DNA of 22,471 bases from Clostridiales bacterium UBA3705. Lineage in GTDB: Bacteria > Bacillota_A > Clostridia > Oscillospirales > Oscillospiraceae. Shown here one piece after another: positions 1 to 6,127 of the stretch. The stretch spans positions 252 through 22,722 of the forward strand of contig DFIE01000145.1 in NCBI GenBank assembly GCA_002372735.1, read 5' to 3'. The notes below the pieces were generated by a model. That model searched no databases. It was not told the origin of the DNA and was given only the letters and a program-made list of their open reading frames with translations. The translations under genes and the position numbers were made by a program. Positions within the stretch are counted from its first letter, which is position 1; every line of letters begins with the position of its first letter.

Positions 1-48
1 ACCAGCCAGATGGTCCGCACCATCAAGCACTTCTCCAACCTGCTGTAA
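1..48 (+). CDS. C-terminal end of an unidentified protein (partial)
   Basis: Fifteen codons in frame 1 end in TAA at 46-48 and read TSQMVRTIKHFSNLL. The gene begins upstream of the window. A strong intrinsic terminator starts 16 bases after the stop, which supports this being the true 3' end of a plus-strand gene. Too little remains to assign a family. Confidence 0.55.
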   Translation, partial: TSQMVRTIKHFSNLL

Positions 49-63
49 GAGTGCAACAAGCAG

Positions 64-96
64 GCCCGCGCCGGGTTCCCGGCGCGGGCTTTTTTT
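64..96 (+). terminator. Intrinsic terminator of the upstream gene
   Basis: A perfect 12-bp GC-rich stem (64-75 pairs with 78-89) is followed directly by seven T residues (90-96). It lies just downstream of the TAA at 46-48. The apparent two-base loop would open to a larger one in RNA. Confidence 0.9.
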
Positions 97-118
97 GCGG
101 CTGCTTTACAGCCGATTC

Positions 119-147
119 CTGACAAATCCAGGCGCATTTCGTATCAT
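119..147 (+). promoter_or_regulatory. Sigma-A-type promoter candidate with no clear gene behind it
   Basis: CTGACA (119-124), a 17-bp spacer and TATCAT (142-147) resemble a housekeeping promoter. Transcription would begin near 154. The only reading frame downstream (ATG at 154, 67 codons) has no ribosome binding site and runs through the hairpin at 263-307. A small RNA or a decayed gene is as likely as a peptide. Nothing else is visible between the terminator at 64-96 and the hairpin. Confidence 0.4.
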
Positions 148-262
148 AGACACATGAAGAACGCAGGCGTGTGCCTGTTTATGCGCTTCTTCGGCGCCGG
201 GGTGGCCCCGGTGCTGATGCAGGACAAGCTGAACACCATCTCCACCCGGGAATCAGCACAAA

Positions 263-307
263 GCGCAGCGCCCCGGGATCTGAAATACAGATCCCGGGGC
301 GCTGCGC
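263..307. terminator. 20-bp perfect hairpin downstream of the carD-family gene
   Basis: Bases 263-282 pair perfectly with 288-307 around the loop AAATA. The hairpin lies 9 bases beyond the stop of the minus-strand CarD-family gene, so a terminator role is likely. The T tract on the minus side is short (TTT) and absent on the plus side. It could also end a plus-strand transcript from the promoter at 119-147. Confidence 0.6.
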
Positions 308-316
308 TGTACGCAC

Positions 317-823
317 TCAGGCGCCCAGGTCTACGTGCTGCAGGATGTAGCCGTTGACCTCGGCGGGGGTCATGCCAAGCACCCCCGCAAACTCGTCGTA
401 GAGCAGGCGCTGGGCCTCCCGGAGATAGTTCTCGTCAGAGACGTGGAGGGTCTTCCCCATGGCGCTGCGGCGCTTTTTTTGCCGGTAGAGGGTTTTGATG
501 ATTTTGACCAGGTCTACACAGTTGTTGCTGCGCAGCAGCTGGTCAAAGAGCAGCTTGCGCTGCTGGGGGTCCTCCTCCCAGACGGTTTCTACCTCGGGCA
601 TCTGACGGATCAGCTCCCGGACCTCTTCCTCGGTGAGCATCGGACGCATTTTGCCCACCAGAGTGGGGTTCTCCACCGGGACGTAAATCACAGAGGCGTT
701 CTGATGCAGCGGACGGAGCACATAGTATCGCTCACGAGTCCGGCCAAAGCGCATGGTGGTGATTTCTTCGATGGTGCAAACGCCGCTGCCGCCGTAGTGA
801 ATCCGTTCACCCAGACGATACAA
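317..823 (-). CDS. CarD-family transcriptional regulator
   Basis: The 168-residue protein opens with MYRLGERIHYGGSGVCTIEE, typical of the CarD/TRCF RNA-polymerase-interacting domain (residues 1 to about 60). An alpha-helical, basic C-terminal half follows (KIIKTLYRQKKRRS near 107-120). Family members bind the RNA polymerase beta subunit and the upstream edge of the promoter bubble, tuning open-complex stability. The start is taken as TTG at 823 because AGGAGG (832-837 on the complement) sits 8 bases before it. The first ATG, at 880, would add residues with no ribosome site and would lie upstream of the -10. Length fits the family (about 160-170). The gene is divergent from prmA. Which promoters it acts on cannot be seen here. 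Confidence 0.9.
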   Translation of the reverse strand: MYRLGERIHYGGSGVCTIEEITTMRFGRTRERYYVLRPLHQNASVIYVPVENPTLVGKMRPMLTEEEVRELIRQMPEVETVWEEDPQQRKLLFDQLLRSNNCVDLVKIIKTLYRQKKRRSAMGKTLHVSDENYLREAQRLLYDEFAGVLGMTPAEVNGYILQHVDLGA

Positions 824-860
824 ATAGACCGCCTCCTTCTTTGTGTTATATTGCAGATAA

Positions 861-869
861 ATTATACCA
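861..869 (-). promoter_or_regulatory. Extended -10 promoter for the carD-family gene
   Basis: On the minus strand the sequence reads TGGTATAAT, a perfect extended -10. No good -35 lies at the normal spacing: TTGACT is 22 bp upstream, too far. An A/T-rich tract precedes the site. The start would be about 30 bases upstream of the TTG codon. Confidence 0.65.
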
Positions 870-919
870 TAAAAAATCAAAAAAAGAAAGTCAAATTGGG
901 AAAAAATTTCGTTTTCCCC

Positions 920-948
920 TTGTTATTCTCGCCGGAATCATGTAAACT
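920..948 (+). promoter_or_regulatory. Promoter candidate for prmA
   Basis: TTGTTA (920-925), a 17-bp spacer and TAAACT (943-948) precede prmA by about 40 bases. Each box matches consensus at four of six positions. It is divergent from the carD-family promoter, about 50 bp away. Confidence 0.45.
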
Positions 949-987
949 ATAGGGACGAAATCTCAAGAAAAAGGCGGGATCAGAACC

Positions 988-1956
988 ATGCAATGGCTGG
1001 AGCTTACCATCGAAACCACCTCTGCCGGAATGCCTCTTTTAGAGGCCATGCTCACCCTGAACGGGTACGACAGCTTCCTCACCGAGGACGCAGAGGAGTT
1101 TCGTGACTTTTTGGAAAACAATCGGGATTACTGGGACGTGGTGGAGGAGAGTCTGGCCCAGACCATGGCAAGCCTGTCCAGAGTGCGGCTGTACGTGGCC
1201 GACGGCCCCCAGGCCATGGAGGAGGTAGCCCGGCTGCGCCAGCTGCTGCAGACCCTGCCCCAGGCCTACCCCGAGGCGGAGCTGGGCAGCCTGCGCCTGG
1301 GCATGGAGAGCGTCCGGGATGAGGACTGGGAGAACAACTGGAAGCAGTATTACCAGCCCATCGAAATCGGCCGCCGCCTGCTGGTGGTGCCCCAGTGGCT
1401 CCACCCCGACCCCGGGGATCGGATCCCCGTGCTGCTGGACCCGGGCATGATTTTCGGCACCGGCGCCCACGCCTCCACCCAGATGTGTATGCGCCGGCTG
1501 GAGGAGGTCATCCGCGGCGGCGAGGAGGTGCTGGACCTGGGCAGCGGCAGCGGGATCCTGTCCATCACCGCCCTGCTGCTGGGGGCCGGCCACGCCACCG
1601 GCGTGGACGTAGACCCCAAGGCCGAGGACATCGCCCGGCAGAATGCCGCCATCAACGGCCTGGGGGCGGACCGCTTTACTGCCCGCACCGGCAACGTGAT
1701 TACCGGCCAGGCGGAGCTGGCGGATCTGTTTGCCCGGCGCTATGACGTGATTACCATGAACATCTTTGCCGACGTGATCATCCCCATGACCCCGGTGCTG
1801 CCCCGGTTTATGGGCCCGGACACGGTGGTGATCTTCTCCGGCGTGCTGGAAAACCGCTACCCGGCGGTGAAGGCCGCGGCCGAGGCCGCAGGGCTGCGGG
1901 TGACGGGACTGGAAACCATGAACGACTGGTGCTGCTTCACCGCCCAGCTGGCATAG
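988..1956 (+). CDS. prmA: Ribosomal protein L11 methyltransferase PrmA
   Basis: The 322-residue protein has the family architecture. An N-terminal L11-recognition domain occupies about residues 1-100, a linker with DEDWENNWKQYYQPI begins at 111, and a class I S-adenosylmethionine-dependent methyltransferase domain follows. Motifs seen are DPGMIFGTGAHAST at 151, the SAM-binding glycine loop VLDLGSGSGILSI at 181, an acidic GVDVDP after strand 2, and NIFADVI at 258 in the catalytic position (NxxA). PrmA trimethylates ribosomal protein L11 in the cytoplasm. Length is normal. The weak site AAGGCGGGA precedes the ATG. The stop TAG overlaps the AGGAGG of the next gene, implying co-translation. Confidence 0.95.
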   Translation: MQWLELTIETTSAGMPLLEAMLTLNGYDSFLTEDAEEFRDFLENNRDYWDVVEESLAQTMASLSRVRLYVADGPQAMEEVARLRQLLQTLPQAYPEAELGSLRLGMESVRDEDWENNWKQYYQPIEIGRRLLVVPQWLHPDPGDRIPVLLDPGMIFGTGAHASTQMCMRRLEEVIRGGEEVLDLGSGSGILSITALLLGAGHATGVDVDPKAEDIARQNAAINGLGADRFTARTGNVITGQAELADLFARRYDVITMNIFADVIIPMTPVLPRFMGPDTVVIFSGVLENRYPAVKAAAEAAGLRVTGLETMNDWCCFTAQLA

Positions 1957-1968
1957 GAGGGCGCACCC

Positions 1969-2982
1969 TTGCATCTGTTTTACCGTTCCAAAGTGCGGCT
2001 GCGCAGGGCAGGCAAGATTGTGCTGCTGGTGCTGGCCGGACTGCTGCTGCTGGTGGTGCTGCTGCTGATCTACCTGCAGCGGTTTGTGGTCTACTCCGCC
2101 GAGGGGACCTATCTGGACTTCGGCCGGTCCACCGCCGGCTATGTGCCCCCCCAGACCACCGCCCCCACCCAGCCTGACGGCCAGACCCAGGTGGACATCG
2201 TCTACGGCGACCCGGCGGAAAACGAACAGGGCGCCGCGGCCATCAGCGGCTATTACATCGACGCCGATATGCTGCAGGACCCCCAGGCTGTGCTGGAGGC
2301 CCTGAAGGCCCTGGACGCCCCCTGCACCGTGATGATCGACCTGAAAACCGGGGACGGCAGCTACTACTACTCCACCGGCATTGACGGCGCCCCCCTGGCG
2401 GAGGTGGACGTGGGCGTGGTGGACTCCATTTTGTCCTATCTCAAGTCCGGCGGCTTTACCATGATTGCCCGGGTGGAGACCTTCCGGGATTCTGCCTTTG
2501 CCCTGGAGCACCGGGACGCTGCCCTGGCCATTGACGGCGGCGCCCTGTGGGTGGGCGAGGGCGACTACTGGCTGGACCCCGGCAGCAGCGTAACCATGAA
2601 TTATCTGAAGCAGATTGCCCGGGAGCTGGCCGGCAAGGGCTTTAAAGAAATCGTCTTTGACGAGTTCTACTTCCCGGAGAGCACCGCCATTGTCTACGCC
2701 TCCGACCAGAACCGGACCCAGCTGATTGCCTCGGTGGCCCGGGACCTGCTGAACTTCTTTGCCAGCTCCAACATCACCATCTCCTTCGGAAATCCGGCCT
2801 CAGACTTCAGCTCCGGCAACAACACCTCCCACATCTTTGTGGACGGGGTGGACGGCTCCGGCGTGGGGGCGACGGTGGGCAGCTTTACCGCCCTGGAGGA
2901 CCCCGCGGGGCAGATCGTCTTCCTCACCAGCTCAAGAGACACCCGGTTTGACGGGTATCTGCTGCTGCGGCCCCTGCTGTAA
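1969..2982 (+). CDS. Membrane-anchored putative glycoside hydrolase (COG1306/DUF4015-like)
   Basis: The 337-residue protein starts at TTG 1969, set by AGGAGG at 1955-1960 with an 8-base gap. A basic N terminus precedes one hydrophobic segment (about 16-37), then a Pro/Thr-rich stalk (about 58-75), so the catalytic part is probably outside the cell on an N-terminal anchor. From about residue 92 the strand pattern resembles the putative glycosyl hydrolase TIM-barrel family COG1306: VMIDLKTGDG at 121, GALWVGEGDYWLDPGS at 191 and GFKEIVFDEFYFPES at 224, where relatives have a similar GxxEIxFDYxRFP. Substrate is unknown; cell-wall or capsule glycan is a guess. The family match is by eye and divergent. 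It sits 12 bases after prmA, probably in the same transcript. Confidence 0.6.
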   Translation: MHLFYRSKVRLRRAGKIVLLVLAGLLLLVVLLLIYLQRFVVYSAEGTYLDFGRSTAGYVPPQTTAPTQPDGQTQVDIVYGDPAENEQGAAAISGYYIDADMLQDPQAVLEALKALDAPCTVMIDLKTGDGSYYYSTGIDGAPLAEVDVGVVDSILSYLKSGGFTMIARVETFRDSAFALEHRDAALAIDGGALWVGEGDYWLDPGSSVTMNYLKQIARELAGKGFKEIVFDEFYFPESTAIVYASDQNRTQLIASVARDLLNFFASSNITISFGNPASDFSSGNNTSHIFVDGVDGSGVGATVGSFTALEDPAGQIVFLTSSRDTRFDGYLLLRPLL

Positions 2983-3079
2983 TCAAACGCCCGGCCCATG
3001 GGGCTTTGGCGCATCCGAAGGCTTTGAGCGGCTGCCCCAAGGGGGCAAGGCAACGCAGTCAGGGAGGTGGAAAACCGCC

Positions 3080-3580
3080 ATGTTCGATCTTTCAAAGCTC
3101 AGCCCCCGGTATCACGTCCGCTCTATGAATGATTCCGACGCAGATACACTTTTGGAGTTCTGCCTGCAGAACGATCAGTATTATCGGTATTGCGGCAAGC
3201 AGCCGTCCAGAGCGCTGATTCTTCACGACCTGCATATCACGCCGCCCAACACCTCCGCAGACGCCAAATACTACGTGGGGTTCTATGAGGGGGAGGCCCT
3301 GGTGGCGATCATGGATCTGATCGAAGGCTATCCCGACAGGGACACGGCCTTTCTCGGCTTCTTTATGATGAACCGGCAGCTGCAGGGGCGGCAGATCGGG
3401 ACGCATATCATCCAGTCGCTGTGCCGGTATTTGAAGGAAGCGGGCCTGAAGCGGGTTCTGCTGGGAATCGACAAGGAGAACCCCCAGTCCAACGCCTTTT
3501 GGGCAAAGAACGGCTTTGCCGTGATCCGGGAGGCGGCCCAGGCGGAGGGCGTCATCCTGGTGGCGGAAAAGCGGCTGTGA
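3080..3580 (+). CDS. GNAT-family N-acetyltransferase
   Basis: The start is ATG 3080 with GGGAGGTGG 9 bases upstream; an upstream frame extension overlaps the preceding gene and is not credible. The 166-residue protein fits a single GNAT domain. A central strand FLGFFMM (91-97) leads into the acetyl-CoA pyrophosphate loop RQLQGRQIGTHII (99-111). A C-terminal NPQSNAFWAKNGFAVI (134-149) is the usual motif B region. These enzymes transfer acetyl from acetyl-CoA to an amine; the acceptor cannot be read from sequence. It follows the glycoside-hydrolase-like gene after 97 bases with no clear promoter or terminator between, so it may be the last gene of the prmA transcript. Confidence 0.85.
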   Translation: MFDLSKLSPRYHVRSMNDSDADTLLEFCLQNDQYYRYCGKQPSRALILHDLHITPPNTSADAKYYVGFYEGEALVAIMDLIEGYPDRDTAFLGFFMMNRQLQGRQIGTHIIQSLCRYLKEAGLKRVLLGIDKENPQSNAFWAKNGFAVIREAAQAEGVILVAEKRL

Positions 3581-3592
3581 AAAGCTCCGGTC

Positions 3593-3698
3593 TGGCGGGA
3601 CGAAGGCCGACGGAAATGGAAAGCGGAAAATTTCGGTATCGCTTTTCGATCATTTTCATATCTTTTCCATTTTCCATTCTCAACTTTCCATCCCGCCA
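3593..3698. repeat. Imperfect long palindrome with 8-bp terminal inverted repeats (MITE-like)
   Basis: TGGCGGGA at 3593-3600 is matched by its complement at 3691-3698. The arms inside are similarly purine-rich on one side and pyrimidine-rich on the other, with repeats of GGAAA/TGGAAA type, so about 38-nt arms could fold into an imperfect hairpin. It is AT-richer than its surroundings and lies just past the GNAT stop. It could be a small non-autonomous element or only an extended 3' hairpin. No flanking duplication was identified. Confidence 0.35.
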
Positions 3699-3767
3699 AC
3701 GATCCGCCGCGGGGTTCCGAAGGCTGCAGCCGCAAAGCAGAGACACACAAGCGGCTGGCCCCGGGGC

Positions 3768-3812
3768 AAAAAAAAGAACGCCCGGCCCGAAATGGGCTGA
3801 GGCGTTCTTTTT
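3768..3812. terminator. Bidirectional terminator between GNAT and rplT
   Basis: Bases 3771-3782 pair with 3801-3812 (AAAAAGAACGCC and its complement), and an inner GCCC/GGGC stem extends the pairing around GAAAT. The arms supply a U-rich tail on both strands. It lies 14 bases past the rplT stop and between convergent genes. Confidence 0.85.
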
Positions 3813-3825
3813 GGTTGGAAAAGAA

Positions 3826-4206
3826 TTAGTTCTCCTTGGCCTTCTTGGCATTGTTGGCGGCGTTCTTGGCGGTCTCCACCAGGGTGCCGAAGGCGGCGGG
3901 ATCGGCGATGGCCAGCTCGGACAGGGCCTTGCGGTTCATCTCGATGCCGGCCTGCTTCAGGCCATACATAAACCAGCTGTAGTTCATGCCGTAGGGCTTG
4001 ACAGCCGCGGAGATACGGGTGATCCACAGACGGCGGAAATCTCTCTTCTTCAGCTTACGGCCAACGTAAGCGTAGGTGCCGGACTTCTTGACGGCCTGCT
4101 TGGCCATCTTGAAGTGGGTGGACTTGCTGCCCCAGTAGGACTTGGCCAGCTTCAGAACCTTATTTCTTCTCTTGCGCGTCATCATTGCGCCTTTGACTCT
4201 TGCCAT
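3826..4206 (-). CDS. rplT: 50S ribosomal protein L20
   Basis: The 126-residue basic protein begins [20 protein letters not shown] and has the L20 core motif [19 protein letters not shown], then [20 protein letters not shown]20 binds 23S rRNA early in large-subunit assembly. In Firmicutes it can also repress its own operon by binding the leader mRNA. The gene is last in infC-rpmI-rplT, 19 bases after rpmI. The alanine/lysine-rich tail is slightly longer than typical but ordinary. A terminator follows. Confidence 0.98.
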   Translation of the reverse strand: MARVKGAMMTRKRRNKVLKLAKSYWGSKSTHFKMAKQAVKKSGTYAYVGRKLKKRDFRRLWITRISAAVKPYGMNYSWFMYGLKQAGIEMNRKALSELAIADPAAFGTLVETAKNAANNAKKAKEN

Positions 4207-4225
4207 TTGTATATCCTCCTATCTC

Positions 4226-4423
4226 TTACTTGTAAGGAATCATCTTTTTGATGGCTTCCTGGTTGGTGACATCAGCGTAGGTGGTGGTTCTCAGCCGGCG
4301 GGTACGCTTGGTGTCCTTCTTGGTGAGGATATGGCTCTTGAACGCGTGCGCTCTCTTGACCTTACCGGTTTTGGTGAGGTTGAATCTCTTCTTGGCACCG
4401 CTATGGGTCTTCAGTTTCGGCAT
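4226..4423 (-). CDS. rpmI: 50S ribosomal protein L35
   Basis: The 65-residue protein begins [20 protein letters not shown] and continues with [20 protein letters not shown], the L35 signature. It is a small basic large-subunit protein buried in rRNA. It lies between infC (39-base gap) and rplT (19-base gap) in the conserved order. An AAGGAGAA ribosome site precedes the ATG. Confidence 0.98.
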   Translation of the reverse strand: MPKLKTHSGAKKRFNLTKTGKVKRAHAFKSHILTKKDTKRTRRLRTTTYADVTNQEAIKKMIPYK

Positions 4424-4462
4424 AGTTGGTTCTCCTTTTTACGTATTCTGACGAAAAGTGCA

Positions 4463-4987
4463 TCACTTTTTGTTCTCGGCCTTGGGAGACAGGAACATAA
4501 ACATGAACCGTCCCTCCAGCTTGGGGTTCTTTTCCATGTTGGCTACCTCGGCACAGCCCTCGGCAAAACTGATCAACAGCTGCTCACCGATGTTGGTGTG
4601 GGCCATCTCGCGGCCGCGGAAGCGCACACTGACCTTGACGCGGTTGCCTTCCTTGAGGAATTTGATCGCGTTTTTCATCTTGGTGTTAAGGTCGTTGGTG
4701 TCGATGCCGGGGGACATACGGATCTCTTTGATCTCTACCACCCGCTGGTTCTTCCGGTTTTCTTTTTCCTTTTTCATCTGGTCAAAGCGGAATTTGCCGT
4801 AGTCCATGATTTTGCACACGGGGGGCTTGGCGGTGGGGGAGATTTTTACCAGGTCGAGATCCTGCTGAGCGGCCAGCTCCAGGGCAGCCGCACTGGACAT
4901 GATGCCCAGCTGTGCGCCGTCGGGGCCGATGACACGAAGCTCCTGATCCTGAATGTCTTCGTTGAGCTGATGGGTAAATTTAGCGAT
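4463..4987 (-). CDS. infC: Translation initiation factor IF-3, ATC start
   Basis: From the chosen start the protein has 174 residues: MAKFTHQLNEDIQDQELRVI, an N domain to about residue 75, the linker KFRFDQMKKEKENRK (65-79), and a C domain with EIKEIRMSPGIDTNDL (85-100), KVSVRFRGREMAH (118-130) and LEGRFMFMFLSPK. IF-3 binds the 30S subunit, prevents 70S formation and discriminates against non-standard start codons. No ATG, GTG or TTG fits the start. AGGAGG (4996-5001 on the complement) is exactly 8 bases before an ATC at 4985-4987, and the GTG in frame just upstream overlaps the ribosome site. A rare ATT/ATC start is a well-known way for IF-3 to limit its own synthesis. First gene of the operon. 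Confidence 0.95.
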   Translation of the reverse strand: MAKFTHQLNEDIQDQELRVIGPDGAQLGIMSSAAALELAAQQDLDLVKISPTAKPPVCKIMDYGKFRFDQMKKEKENRKNQRVVEIKEIRMSPGIDTNDLNTKMKNAIKFLKEGNRVKVSVRFRGREMAHTNIGEQLLISFAEGCAEVANMEKNPKLEGRFMFMFLSPKAENKK

Positions 4988-5126
4988 GGAAAACACCTCC
5001 TGATACAACAAAAGCGGATGCCGACTGCACCCGCACATAGCCGGAGTAACCCCCCGGAAAAACTGTGTGAACCTTTTTGCCTGCGGCGTAAGGTGAGGCG
5101 GAGCAGCCAGCCTTCTTTGTTTTTGC
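4988..5126 (-). promoter_or_regulatory. Leader mRNA of the infC-rpmI-rplT operon
   Basis: The leader runs about 139 nt from the predicted start near 5126 to the base before the ATC codon. It contains a terminator-like hairpin just ahead of the ribosome site. A short CCGCA (5082-5086 on the complement) could pair with TGCGG in the 5' arm of that hairpin as a weak antiterminator. Known Firmicutes counterparts are the L20-responsive leaders (Rfam L20_leader). Membership in that family is inferred from position, not from a matched structure. Confidence 0.5.
5006..5034 (-). terminator. Attenuator-like hairpin in the infC leader
   Basis: On the minus strand GCGGGTGC pairs with GCATCCGC over eight positions (one G-U) around the loop AGTCG, followed by TTTTGTTG. 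The hairpin (complement 5014-5034) and tail lie between the promoter and the infC ribosome site. It would stop transcription before the operon unless disrupted. Confidence 0.6.
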
Positions 5127-5132
5127 CATGTA

Positions 5133-5161
5133 ATTATACAGGCCCGGGGCCCGTTTGTCAA
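5133..5161 (-). promoter_or_regulatory. Perfect-consensus promoter of infC-rpmI-rplT
   Basis: On the minus strand TTGACA (complement 5156-5161), a 17-bp spacer and TATAAT (complement 5133-5138) match the housekeeping sigma consensus at all twelve positions, as expected for a highly expressed translation operon. Confidence 0.92.
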
Positions 5162-5170
5162 GGGGAAATC

Positions 5171-5195
5171 TTGGATTTTTCCCGCAAAAATCCAA
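5171..5195. promoter_or_regulatory. 10-bp perfect dyad between divergent promoters
   Basis: TTGGATTTTT (5171-5180) and its exact complement (5186-5195) flank CCCGC. The dyad sits 9 bp upstream of the infC -35 and about 32 bp upstream of the rluA-like -35. It may be an operator or an A/T-rich hairpin; a T6 run follows on the plus strand, so a weak terminator is also possible. Confidence 0.35.
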
Positions 5196-5227
5196 CTTTT
5201 TTGGGCCAAAGGCCGGGCAAATCCGGA

Positions 5228-5256
5228 TTGCTTTTTCCCCGCCCGCCCTGTATAAT
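5228..5256 (+). promoter_or_regulatory. Promoter of the pseudouridine synthase-pepF operon
   Basis: TTGCTT (5228-5233), a 17-bp spacer and a perfect TATAAT (5251-5256) lie 22 bases upstream of the ATG at 5279, leaving a short leader with GGGGAGGTG as ribosome site. Confidence 0.8.
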
Positions 5257-5278
5257 AGGGGCGAGGGGAGGTGAGCCC

Positions 5279-6127
5279 ATGGTGCTGTGCTGCACGGCCG
5301 GGCGGAAGACAAAGCTGCTGTCTGTGCTGCGGCGGGAAATGCGCATGGCGGACGGGCTGGTCCGCCGGCTGAAGCCCCTGGACGCCTTCTCCGTCAACGG
5401 GGTGAGGGTCCACACCAACCACCCCATCCTGCCCGGAGACCTGGTCACCGTGGACATGGACGAGCCGGCGCCGGACTTCCCTGCCCAGGACGGGCCTTTG
5501 GACATCCTCTACGAGGACGAGGCCCTGATCGCCGTGGACAAGCCCGCCGGGTGCATCGTCCACCCCACCTTCCACCGCCAGGAGGGCACCCTGGCCAACC
5601 ATCTGCTGGGCTACTACCGCCGCACCGGCCAGCAGGCCGGGGTGCACATCCTCACCCGGCTGGACCGGGACACCATGGGGGTGGTGATCTTTGCCAAGTG
5701 CGCCCACGTCCACACCCTGCTGATGCAGGATATGGCCCGGGGCTGCTTCCATAAAACCTACGAGGCCCTGACCCTGGGCGCCCCGCCCTGGGACGAGGGG
5801 GTCATTGACCTGCCCATCGACCGCCTGGCCCCGGAGAGCCTGCTGCGCTGCGTCCGGGAGGGGGGCAAGCGGGCCGTCACCCGGGTGCGGGTGCTGCGCC
5901 GGGGTGAGATCTCCCTGCTGGCCCTGGAGCCCGTCACCGGCCGGACCCACCAGCTGCGGGTCCACTGCAGCTATATGGGCTTTCCCATCCTGGGGGATCC
6001 CCAATACGGCGGCGGGACCGGCGGCCAGCAGCTGGTGGCCCGGCAGATCGTCCTGCCCCACCCCATGACCGGGCAGACCCTGACCCTGGTCTCCCGCCGG
6101 GTGCTGCGAGAGGAGGGCTGCCTGTGA
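5279..6127 (+). CDS. RluA-family pseudouridine synthase
   Basis: The 282-residue protein carries a small S4-like RNA-binding region (about 15-65: GLVRRLKPLDAFSVNGVRV, then PGDLVTVDM) and an RluA catalytic domain. Motifs are LYEDEALIAVDKPAGCIVHP (77-96), TRLDRDTMGVVIFAK (126-140) with the catalytic aspartate at 129, YEALTLG, and EPVTGRTHQLRVHC (217-230) with GDPQYG. The enzyme isomerises specific uridines to pseudouridine in rRNA or tRNA; the site cannot be inferred. Family consensus around the catalytic residue is HRLDxxTSG; here His is Thr and Ser is Met, though the Arg-Leu-Asp core is kept. The start follows AGGTG by 6 bases. The stop overlaps the GTG of the next gene (GTGA). Confidence 0.92.
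   Translation: MVLCCTAGRKTKLLSVLRREMRMADGLVRRLKPLDAFSVNGVRVHTNHPILPGDLVTVDMDEPAPDFPAQDGPLDILYEDEALIAVDKPAGCIVHPTFHRQEGTLANHLLGYYRRTGQQAGVHILTRLDRDTMGVVIFAKCAHVHTLLMQDMARGCFHKTYEALTLGAPPWDEGVIDLPIDRLAPESLLRCVREGGKRAVTRVRVLRRGEISLLALEPVTGRTHQLRVHCSYMGFPILGDPQYGGGTGGQQLVARQIVLPHPMTGQTLTLVSRRVLREEGCL

Noticed and set aside
1039..2511. A 490-codon minus-strand frame across prmA and the hydrolase gene
   Set aside because: It is antisense to two genes with clear motifs, and is His/Gln/Gly-rich low complexity.
3707..3766. CAGCCGC/GCGGCTG inverted repeat downstream of the acetyltransferase gene, considered as its terminator
   Set aside because: It is a 7-bp stem with a 17-base loop and no T tract; the hairpin at 3768-3812 is far stronger.
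4988..5129. A short minus-strand frame MAKTKKAGCSASPYAAGKKV in the infC leader
   Set aside because: Its ATG lies at or before the predicted transcript start, it has no ribosome site, and it overlaps the leader hairpin; a leader RNA explains it better.
4142..5278. An upstream extension of the pseudouridine synthase frame (first ATG at 4142)
   Set aside because: It would run antisense through rplT, rpmI and infC and across the operon's own promoter; the ATG at 5279 has the promoter and ribosome site.
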